Below, piece after piece: positions 35,828 to 42,944 of a stretch of 64,000 nt of DNA. The notes beneath the pieces are model-generated. The model saw only the letters and a list, made by a program, of their open reading frames with translations. It was not told where the DNA came from and did no database searches. This DNA is from TMED23 sp913054205 (GTDB lineage Bacteria; Pseudomonadota; Alphaproteobacteria; Rhodospirillales; UBA2165). The DNA lies in the NCBI GenBank assembly GCA_046582495.1, contig JAYGEG010000099.1, forward strand, positions 6,033 through 70,032. Reading direction: 5' to 3'. Position numbers and translations under genes: made by a program. The number at the start of each line of letters is the position of its first letter. Within the stretch, counting starts at the first letter, position 1.

Positions 35828-36409
35828 CTATTCAGATATTATTTTTGCTTTTTCGATGATCACCTGTTTTGTCGGCACATCGGTTGGGAACGGTCCACCG
35901 GATCCGGTCTCCATCCTGGAAATACGGCCAACAATGTTCATGCCGTCAATAACCCTGCCAAAGGCGGTATAGCCCCAGCCTTGCTCGGTCTTGGAGCGAT
36001 GATTGAGTCCGCCATTAAACTTCAAACTGATAAAAAACTGATTTGTCGCGGAATGCGGATCATTTGTCCGTGCCATCGCGATGGTGCCGCGTTCATTTGA
36101 TAGACCTTTGTCAGCTTCGTTCTCAATCGGCGCGCGGGTTGGCTTTTTGTCATAGTTTGCCTCAAAACCTCCGCCTTGGATCATGAAGGATTTGATCACA
36201 CGATGAAAAATCAGACCATCATAATGACCATCCCGGACATATTGCATAAAGTTCGCAACCGTATTGGGCGCGCGGTCCGGCTCCAGCTCCAACGTGAAAT
36301 CACCGACATTGGTTTTGAAGTGAACTTTTGGTTTGCCTGCTGCTTCCACGTTACTAACAATCGCAAAGACTGCCAAAAACGGCAGCACGAACATGAGTAA
36401 TTTTTTCAA
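35828..36409 (-). CDS. Exported cyclophilin-type peptidyl-prolyl isomerase
   Basis: A 193-residue protein with a signal peptide (about 1-23, cleavage near VEA-AGK), so it acts in the periplasm like PpiA. The cyclophilin core is clear: FHRVIKSFMIQGGGF with the catalytic arginine, GTIAMARTNDPHSATNQFFISL, and YTAFGRVIDGMNIV. It precedes mtnP by 10 bp, which may be chance cotranscription. Confidence 0.92.
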   Translation of the reverse strand: MKKLLMFVLPFLAVFAIVSNVEAAGKPKVHFKTNVGDFTLELEPDRAPNTVANFMQYVRDGHYDGLIFHRVIKSFMIQGGGFEANYDKKPTRAPIENEADKGLSNERGTIAMARTNDPHSATNQFFISLKFNGGLNHRSKTEQGWGYTAFGRVIDGMNIVGRISRMETGSGGPFPTDVPTKQVIIEKAKIISE

Positions 36410-36445
36410 TTTTATAGTCTCCCAATTTGATGCACCCCATTTTAC

Positions 36446-36488
36446 AAAAAGAAAAGGCGTTCAGACAGACTAAACTATCTAAACGCCT
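36446..36488 (-). terminator. Intrinsic terminator of petABC
   Basis: On the minus strand, AGGCGTT and AACGCCT (outer bases 36488 and 36455) form a GC-rich stem around a loop of about 20 bases that can itself fold. A T-rich tract (TTTCTTTTT) follows. It sits about 20 bp past the cytochrome c1 stop, so it should end the petABC transcript. Confidence 0.85.
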
Positions 36489-36508
36489 CCCCTTCGGAAA
36501 CTGTTTTT

Positions 36509-37297
36509 TTAGTGCAGTTTTGCCCAAACCTGGCGTTTCACCGCATAGAGCAGAGCGGTAAAGACAAATAGGAACAACATTACTTTGATGCCCATCCGCT
36601 TGCGCTCTTCCAATTCAGGCTCGGCTGACCAAATCAAAAAGGCAGTGACGTCTTTTGCCATTTGTCCAACAGTGGCTTTGGTGCCATCCGCATATTCAAC
36701 ACCATCATCACTGAGCGGCGCTCCCATCGCAATTTGCGATCCTGAAAAATACGGATTGTAGTTCATGCCTTCAGACAATTTGAATCCTGACGGCGCATCT
36801 TTATAGCCGGTCAACAAGGCATGGACGTAATTTGGCCCATTAAGCCGGGCTTTGGTCATCAAAGTGAGGTCAGGTGGCAATGCACCGGCGTTAGCCGCAC
36901 GTGCAGCGAACTCATTTGGATAAGGCGAAACGATCCGGTCAAACGGTTTACCTGGACGCACGATAAGCTCGCCGTCATCATGGGTATCACCGTCTTCATT
37001 GGGACCGGCAGCAACTTCAGCTTCAGCAGCGATTTTTTTCACTTCCTCCGGAGAAAATCCGATTTCCTCAAGATTGCGATAAAACAATAGACGCACAGAG
37101 TGGCAGGACGCACAGATTTCACTGTAAACCTGAAAACCGCGTTTCAACTGCTTGCGATCAAAAAAGCCAAACAAACCATTGGTCGTCCAGTCTTGTGAAT
37201 TAATTTCGGCGCCGCCTGCGGCCCGAACTGAGCCAACGTTTACACTGCTGGAAAAAGCAACCACGAAAGCAGCTAGGATAATTACTTTTTTAAACAT
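36509..37297 (-). CDS. petC: Cytochrome c1 of the bc1 complex
   Basis: Membrane-anchored c-type cytochrome that passes electrons from the Rieske protein to cytochrome c. The 262 residues have a signal peptide (about 1-26), the haem motif CASCH (C62, C65, H66), the axial methionine region NPYFSGSQIAMGAPL, and a C-terminal membrane anchor (VMLFLFVFTALLYAVKR). It overlaps the petB stop by one base and is followed by a strong terminator. Confidence 0.97.
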   Translation of the reverse strand: MFKKVIILAAFVVAFSSSVNVGSVRAAGGAEINSQDWTTNGLFGFFDRKQLKRGFQVYSEICASCHSVRLLFYRNLEEIGFSPEEVKKIAAEAEVAAGPNEDGDTHDDGELIVRPGKPFDRIVSPYPNEFAARAANAGALPPDLTLMTKARLNGPNYVHALLTGYKDAPSGFKLSEGMNYNPYFSGSQIAMGAPLSDDGVEYADGTKATVGQMAKDVTAFLIWSAEPELEERKRMGIKVMLFLFVFTALLYAVKRQVWAKLH

Positions 37298-38577
37298 TAG
37301 CTGCCCTCCTTTGCATCAGATCCGCCGGCGGTAACCGCCGCGCTAATACTATCTGGCAAGGGTTTGGTTTTCTCAAACTTACCAAGCAAGGGCATGAAAA
37401 CCACGAGATGGAGGAAGTAGTAGGCTGTTGCGATGCGTCCAATCAGCAGGAAGTTTCCTTCTGCGGGTTTGGCGCCCATAAAGCCGAGAATGATCGTGTC
37501 GATGACAAATATCCAGAACAGCCAGAAATAGGTTGGTCGGAACCTTGCACTTCGAACTTTGGAAGTATCCAGCCACGGCAAAACCATGAGCAAAAGAATA
37601 GAGGCAAACATACCAATCACACCAGCCGTCTTGGCTGGAATAATCACCGGCAATATACCCCAAACATCAATGAAGTTGTCCGGCACCGCCCGCAAGATTG
37701 CATAATACGGCAGGAAGTACCATTCCGGCACAATATGCGGTGGCGTTACCAGCGGATTGGCTTCAATATAGTTATCCGGCTCGCCAAAGAAGTTCGGCGC
37801 GAAGAACACAAACCCTAGATAAACGATCAGGAAAACGCCGACGCCGAATGAATCTTTAGCGGTGTAATAGGGATGAAACGGAATTTCGTCCTGATCGCCT
37901 TTGACCTCAACGCCAAGCGGATTACCCGATTTATGGGTGTGGAGCGCCCAAAGATGGACAAACACCAAACCAAAAATCACAAACGGCAACAGATAATGCA
38001 GCGAGAAGAACTTATTCAATGTTGGGTTATCAACTGAGAAGCCGCCCCAAAGCCACTGCACAATCGCTTCGCCGAAGAACGGAATAACCGAGAACAAATT
38101 GGTAATCACGGTCGCGCCCCAGAAGCTCATTTGGCCCCACGGCAACACATAGCCCAGGAACGCCGTTGCCATCATGGCAAGGAAGATCATAACGCCGATG
38201 ATCCACAGCAATTCGCGGGGATTTTTGTAAGAGCCGTAATACATGCCACGAAAAAGGTGAATGTAGACGACAATAAAGAACATCGAACCGCCGTTCATAT
38301 GAAGATAACGGATCAACCAGCCATAGTTGACGTCACGCATAATGCGCTCGACCGAATCAAAGGCCATTGACGTATGGCCGGTATAATTCATAGCCAAGAC
38401 GATGCCGGTGGCGATCATAATCACCAAAATCATGCCGGCGAGAGAACCGAAGTTCCACCAGTAGTTCAAATTTCGAGGTGTCGGATAGGTAATGATCGAA
38501 TGATCGAGGAAGGTGAACACCGGCAAACGGTGATCGACCCATTTAATAATTGGATTTTTCCAGGTTGGCGTGCTCAT
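37297..38577 (-). CDS. petB: Cytochrome b of the bc1 complex
   Basis: Core quinol-oxidising subunit with two b haems. The 426 residues span the membrane eight times. The haem histidine pairs sit in HMNGGSMFFIVVYIH and HYLLPFVIFGLVFVH, and the Qo-site motif PEWY is in IVPEWYFLPYYAILRAVPD. It starts 11 bp after petA and is coupled to petC by a TAATG overlap. Confidence 0.97.
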   Translation of the reverse strand: MSTPTWKNPIIKWVDHRLPVFTFLDHSIITYPTPRNLNYWWNFGSLAGMILVIMIATGIVLAMNYTGHTSMAFDSVERIMRDVNYGWLIRYLHMNGGSMFFIVVYIHLFRGMYYGSYKNPRELLWIIGVMIFLAMMATAFLGYVLPWGQMSFWGATVITNLFSVIPFFGEAIVQWLWGGFSVDNPTLNKFFSLHYLLPFVIFGLVFVHLWALHTHKSGNPLGVEVKGDQDEIPFHPYYTAKDSFGVGVFLIVYLGFVFFAPNFFGEPDNYIEANPLVTPPHIVPEWYFLPYYAILRAVPDNFIDVWGILPVIIPAKTAGVIGMFASILLLMVLPWLDTSKVRSARFRPTYFWLFWIFVIDTIILGFMGAKPAEGNFLLIGRIATAYYFLHLVVFMPLLGKFEKTKPLPDSISAAVTAGGSDAKEGS

Positions 38578-38588
38578 GTTTTGGCTCC

Positions 38589-39161
38589 CTAACCTATGAG
38601 AATATTTGTATCATCGATGAATTTATAGGGTGGAACCTGTAAATTCTTCGGTGCCGGACCTTTGCGGATGCGTCCGGAAGTATCATAATGCGATCCATGG
38701 CAGGGGCAGAACCAGCCATTAAAATCACCCTTTACATCACCGCTTTTCTGGCCTGATGGAATGCAGCCGAGATGCGTGCAAATCCCAACTAAAATCAGCC
38801 ACTGATCTTTTTTGACACGATCTTTATCAGCCTCAGGATCTTTCAAATCCGCCAAATTAACAGCTTTTGCGGCGGCTATTTCTTTTGCGGTACGCCGACG
38901 AATAAATACCGGCTTGCCGCGCCAAATCGCCGTAATACTTTGTCCGACCTCGACCGACGATATATCCAGCTCGGTTGACGCCAGCGCCAACACGTCTTTC
39001 GATGGATTCATACTGTCAATGAAGGGCCAGACTGCCAAGACCGTGCCTGCGGCACCGACGGCAATCGTGGAGTTTAACAGAAAGTCGCGCTTGGAATCGT
39101 CGTGAGACTCATCATGAGAATCTTTTTCTGTGCTTTCTGCGGTAGAAGCTGTGTCAGCCAT
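38589..39161 (-). CDS. petA: Ubiquinol-cytochrome c reductase Rieske iron-sulfur subunit
   Basis: High-potential 2Fe-2S protein of the bc1 complex. The start is taken at the ATG at 39161 (MADTAS), which has AAGGA seven bases upstream; a GTG at 39179 would add six residues. After a polar leader with an RDFLL segment that fits Tat export comes the membrane helix (about 30-50). The cluster motifs CTHLGC and CPCHGS are at the C-terminal side. It is first in the petABC operon. Confidence 0.96.
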   Translation of the reverse strand: MADTASTAESTEKDSHDESHDDSKRDFLLNSTIAVGAAGTVLAVWPFIDSMNPSKDVLALASTELDISSVEVGQSITAIWRGKPVFIRRRTAKEIAAAKAVNLADLKDPEADKDRVKKDQWLILVGICTHLGCIPSGQKSGDVKGDFNGWFCPCHGSHYDTSGRIRKGPAPKNLQVPPYKFIDDTNILIG

Positions 39162-39396
39162 GTCTACTTCCTTTTTCACACCGGATATTTCCGGATGTTC
39201 AGTCCTTTGTAAAAGTTCTCAAAACATAGACTGGGAATTATTTTTTGAATTTACATAGTCCAGGCCATTGAATGGGCCAAGGTATAATGCAGAATACTTC
39301 ATTAGAAAAGGCCAAAAAGCCTAAATAATGTTCAATTATTGGGGAATTAGGGTCAATTTTTTGTCGCATTAAATTGATAATAAAGGTCATATTTTC
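39162..39396. promoter_or_regulatory. Divergent region between petA and trmL
   Basis: About 235 bp that must contain the promoters for petABC (minus) and trmL-hemF (plus). A perfect TATAAT is at 39283-39288 on the plus strand but lacks a good -35 at the usual distance. An imperfect inverted repeat GGCCATT/AATGGGCC lies just upstream (39263-39278) and could be a regulator site. Nothing else was seen. Confidence 0.35.
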
Positions 39397-39852
39397 ATGC
39401 GTTTAGCGCTTTTTGAGCCGGATATCCCGCAAAACACCGGGACAATACTGCGGTTAGCCGCTTGTTTTGGCATTGGTGTAGATATCATCGAGCCCTGCGG
39501 CTTCGTCTTTAGCGACCGACGCCTGAAACGAGCGGGCATGGATTACATCGAGCAAGTCGAGCTTAGACGGCACGAATCCTGGGCCAAGTTTTTCGAAGAT
39601 AACAATAAACATGAACGAATCGTTCTGCTCACGACAAAAGGCGAAACCTCTCACACAGACTTTAAGTTTCAGGCGACGGACATTTTATTACTCGGCAGGG
39701 AAAGCGCCGGCGTGCCGGTTGACGTACATCAAGTCGTTGATGCCGAAATTCGTGTACCTATGATGCCAGAAACGCGAAGCTTGAATATTGCTGTTTCAGC
39801 GGCGATGGTGTTGGGAGAAGCGTTGCGTCAAACAGATGGATTTCCAATGTAA
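39397..39852 (+). CDS. trmL: tRNA (cytidine(34)-2'-O)-methyltransferase
   Basis: Small SPOUT-class methyltransferase that modifies the wobble base of certain leucine tRNAs. The 151 residues fit TrmL exactly, with IPQNTGTILRLAACFG at the N-terminus, the cofactor-knot motifs LLGRESAGVP and PMMPETRSLNIAVSAAMVLGEALRQ at the C-terminus. Its stop overlaps the hemF start by one base. Confidence 0.95.
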   Translation: MRLALFEPDIPQNTGTILRLAACFGIGVDIIEPCGFVFSDRRLKRAGMDYIEQVELRRHESWAKFFEDNNKHERIVLLTTKGETSHTDFKFQATDILLLGRESAGVPVDVHQVVDAEIRVPMMPETRSLNIAVSAAMVLGEALRQTDGFPM

Positions 39853-40745
39853 TGCCAGAAAAAATGCCAGAAAAAATGAGCGATATAGAAACTCAACAAA
39901 AAACCGCGCGCGCGTGGTTTGAAAGTTTGCGCGACGACATTTGCAGCGCCTTTGAAGCCATCGAAGATGACGTCACTGGCGCAGATGAAATCATGACGCT
40001 TGAGCCGGGTCGCTTTGAACGTAAAAGCTGGGACCGACCGGAAGGGCAAGAAAAAGGCGGCGGCGGCGGCATCATGTCTGTCATGCGCGGCCGCGTATTT
40101 GAGAAAGTCGGCGTCAATGTATCGACCGTCCACGGCGAATTTTCAGAGCAATTTCGAGCTTCCATGCCAGGTACTGAAGAGGATCCCCGCTTTTGGGCGT
40201 CAGGGGTATCTCTGGTTGCCCATCCGCGCTCCCCGCGCGTACCCATCGCCCATATGAACACGCGCATGATTGTCACCACCAAGCAATGGTTTGGCGGCGG
40301 CGGCGACTTAACGCCAGTGTTCCCTTTAGATCAGGATACGGCTGATTTTCATGGCGCGTTTAAGGCCGCCTGCGATGGCCACGATGAGAGCTACTATCCG
40401 AAATATAAAGAATGGTGCGACGAATATTTTTTTCTGCCACACCGCGATGAAGCACGCGGTGTAGGCGGCATCTTTTATGACAATCTCAACACCGGCGATT
40501 GGCAGGCTGACTTCGCCTTCACGCAGGATGTCGGCAAAGCTTTTAAAAATATCTACAACGAACTCGTCCGCCGCCACATGAATGAAAGCTGGACCGAAAA
40601 AGATAAAGCAGCCCAACTCATCAAACGCGGCCGCTATGTCGAGTTCAACCTCATCCATGACCGCGGCACCAAGTTCGGCCTGATGACCGGCGGTAATACC
40701 GAAGCGATCCTGATGTCACTGCCGCCAATGGCCGCTTGGGAGTGA
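39852..40745 (+). CDS. hemF: Oxygen-dependent coproporphyrinogen III oxidase
   Basis: Converts coproporphyrinogen III to protoporphyrinogen IX with oxygen in haem synthesis. The 297 residues include GGGGIMSVMRGRVFEKVGVNVS, the GGGGDLTPVF motif, FFLPHRDEARGVGGIFYD and the C-terminal GTKFGLMTGGNTEAILMSLPP. A tandem 12-bp repeat at the 5' end encodes MPEKMPEK, so translation may begin at 39852, 39864 or 39876. The first gives a TAATG overlap with trmL. Its presence implies an aerobic haem pathway. Confidence 0.96.
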   Translation: MPEKMPEKMSDIETQQKTARAWFESLRDDICSAFEAIEDDVTGADEIMTLEPGRFERKSWDRPEGQEKGGGGGIMSVMRGRVFEKVGVNVSTVHGEFSEQFRASMPGTEEDPRFWASGVSLVAHPRSPRVPIAHMNTRMIVTTKQWFGGGGDLTPVFPLDQDTADFHGAFKAACDGHDESYYPKYKEWCDEYFFLPHRDEARGVGGIFYDNLNTGDWQADFAFTQDVGKAFKNIYNELVRRHMNESWTEKDKAAQLIKRGRYVEFNLIHDRGTKFGLMTGGNTEAILMSLPPMAAWE

Positions 40746-40859
40746 CAAAGGGCATCGCATTTTTCCTACTTTTAAATTGGATTTAATTTAACTCTATTTT
40801 TTGAGGAACGTAAATGACAGCCGTCACATATAAAACCACTGATAAATCTATCGATAATT

Positions 40860-42944
40860 CTATTGGCCTTCCCGCCACCAAGATAACATCACGCCGCCGG
40901 CGACCAGTAGCAGGAATAATAGCGCTGGAAATAGCGGCACTTGGCGGACGCCGGTCACCGTATAGGCACCATTGTTGACCATGCCAAACCAGCCATTACC
41001 GGCGCCGCTACGACCCGGCTTGGTGCGGCGGAAATCCGGAATACCCTCTGATATCCAGGCAATGCCGCCGCCACTTGCTTTAACCAAAGGCTGAATAACC
41101 TCGGGCGAGGCGCGAAGATCCGAAAGCTCGGCAGGATTTAGCTTGCCGACAGCCGCCAAAGTCTGCCGCTGGCCATCTTCAATTTTATAAAGGCCGGTTT
41201 CATCTGCAGTTACGGTCACACTCGCCGCGCCATTTTTATTTTCCTCGAGCTTTAAAACGGTTTTTTTGCCGGACGGAGCTGTGAGCGTGATAGGGGGATG
41301 CGACGGCTCCAAGGAACGGCGCTCAATCGTCAGCTCCCTGCCGTCGACCTTGGCGCGCAAATCCTCTTCCTCTAAATCAGGCTCCTTCATCAACCAGTGA
41401 GACAAGCGGCGCAAAAGCTCTGCATGCGGCCCACCGCCGTCATAACCTCTTGCCCAAAGCCAGATTTGATCACTCATAAATTGGGCAACGCGGCCTTCGC
41501 CAACTCTGTCGAGGATCAATAGCGGTTTGCCTTCCGCGCCGTTCATCAATGTATGGCCTTTTCGCGCCACCGCATCTATTTGGCGGAACCAACGGCCCCA
41601 TTTCGGCTGCTTGCCTGTTGAGACTGCCGAGCCCGGCAATCCGCCGGTTACTGGATGGCGGCGGCCTTTTTCAGTTAATTTAGCGCGGAATCCCGTTTCG
41701 ATCACAGGTCCGGAAGGCTCACCCGGCAATATTTTTCCAAGCGGGGTGTGATAAAGACTGCGAACGCCGGCAAAGTCCGGCCCAACGGCGGCTAAAACGG
41801 CACCGCCTTTTTGCACATATTGCTCAATGTTCTGAAAATAGTTGGGCGGCAAGACAAAGCGAATGACATAACGATCGAAGACAATCAGATCGAATTCATG
41901 CAGTTTGATCTCAAACAACTCGCGGATAGGAAACGAGATCAGCGCCAATTCATTGAGCGGTGTGAAATCGTTTTTCTCAGGCGGGCGCAAAATCGTAAAA
42001 TGCACAAGATCAACGGAAGGGTCAGATTTCAAAAGATTGCGCCATGTGCGCTCGCCAAGATGGGGCTGGCCTGACACCAACAACACCCGCAAGCGATCCC
42101 GCACACCATTGACCGTGATAACAGCGCGATTGTTGGCGAGTGATAATTCACGCGCCATCGCTTGAGCTTGCAATTCAATAATCATCGCGCCGCCATGATC
42201 GACCGGCACGGAAATTGATTTGCTTTGACCAATCGGCACAGTGGTTTCAATAATTTTTTTGCCATCAATTTTGAGCTTCAAAGCAGCGCTACCGGATGCT
42301 CCACCTGACCTTTTTGGATTGTCCTCAATGCGAACGCGGATTTTAACTTTTTTACCGACAATGCCATAGGCCGGCGCGCGTTCGATGACCAAACGGCGAT
42401 CCCGCTCATTTGGCTTTCCCGTCAATAAAAGGTGCAAAGGGCGTTCGAATTTTTGATCTTTCGAATTTGGCGTATCGTGCACTTGGCCATCTGAAATAAT
42501 GACCGCGCCAGCGAAACGTCCTTTCGGCAAATCAGCGAGCGCCCGGTTGAGCTCTCCAAATACTTCCGTGCCATCCTCGGTTTCCTGCCCGCGAATAACC
42601 CGAATTTGCAGATTTTTGTACTTCGCCAAACTTGCCTGCACTTGCTTGAGCGCAGCTTTCAATTGCGCGCGCCTGTCGCCGGTGTTTTGGCTGGAGGATT
42701 CATCGACGGCGATAATGGCGATATCGGGCTGTGCAGTCCGGTTCTCGCTTTCAAGATGAGGATTGAACAGCGCGAAGACGAGAATGCCGAGCGCCGCCAT
42801 GCGCAGCACGGAGCCACGCGCACCTCTGAAAATGCCAAACACCAAAAGCGCCAACGCGATGCCGCCAAGCAGAGCAATAATCTCCCAGGCGATGAGGGGC
42901 GAGAACCCAATGCCGGTAAGGCCGATGCCGCTCATGATATCCAT
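40860..42944 (-). CDS. Large membrane protein with VWA-like and glutamine-amidotransferase-like regions
   Basis: A 694-residue protein with two spans at the N-terminus (about 20-60), a VWA-like region beginning IIAVDESSSQNTG (a DxSxS metal-site pattern), beta-rich middle parts, a class-I glutamine amidotransferase-like fold near FDRYVIRFVLPPNYFQNIEQYVQKGGAVLA without a clear catalytic Cys, and one C-terminal span (LFPALLFLLLVAGGVML). It is the last of four genes with DUF4159, DUF58 and MoxR proteins, a set found together in many alphaproteobacteria. The role is unknown; an envelope assembly or stress function driven by the MoxR ATPase is often proposed. It starts on a TAATG overlap with its upstream neighbour. 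Confidence 0.75.
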   Translation of the reverse strand: MDIMSGIGLTGIGFSPLIAWEIIALLGGIALALLVFGIFRGARGSVLRMAALGILVFALFNPHLESENRTAQPDIAIIAVDESSSQNTGDRRAQLKAALKQVQASLAKYKNLQIRVIRGQETEDGTEVFGELNRALADLPKGRFAGAVIISDGQVHDTPNSKDQKFERPLHLLLTGKPNERDRRLVIERAPAYGIVGKKVKIRVRIEDNPKRSGGASGSAALKLKIDGKKIIETTVPIGQSKSISVPVDHGGAMIIELQAQAMARELSLANNRAVITVNGVRDRLRVLLVSGQPHLGERTWRNLLKSDPSVDLVHFTILRPPEKNDFTPLNELALISFPIRELFEIKLHEFDLIVFDRYVIRFVLPPNYFQNIEQYVQKGGAVLAAVGPDFAGVRSLYHTPLGKILPGEPSGPVIETGFRAKLTEKGRRHPVTGGLPGSAVSTGKQPKWGRWFRQIDAVARKGHTLMNGAEGKPLLILDRVGEGRVAQFMSDQIWLWARGYDGGGPHAELLRRLSHWLMKEPDLEEEDLRAKVDGRELTIERRSLEPSHPPITLTAPSGKKTVLKLEENKNGAASVTVTADETGLYKIEDGQRQTLAAVGKLNPAELSDLRASPEVIQPLVKASGGGIAWISEGIPDFRRTKPGRSGAGNGWFGMVNNGAYTVTGVRQVPLFPALLFLLLVAGGVMLSWWREGQ

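Noticed and set aside
40814..40978. Short plus-strand frame starting MTAVTYKTTDK
   Set aside because: After about 16 residues it is antisense to a well-supported gene and stops quickly, so it is not listed as a coding region; kept only as a low-interest finding.
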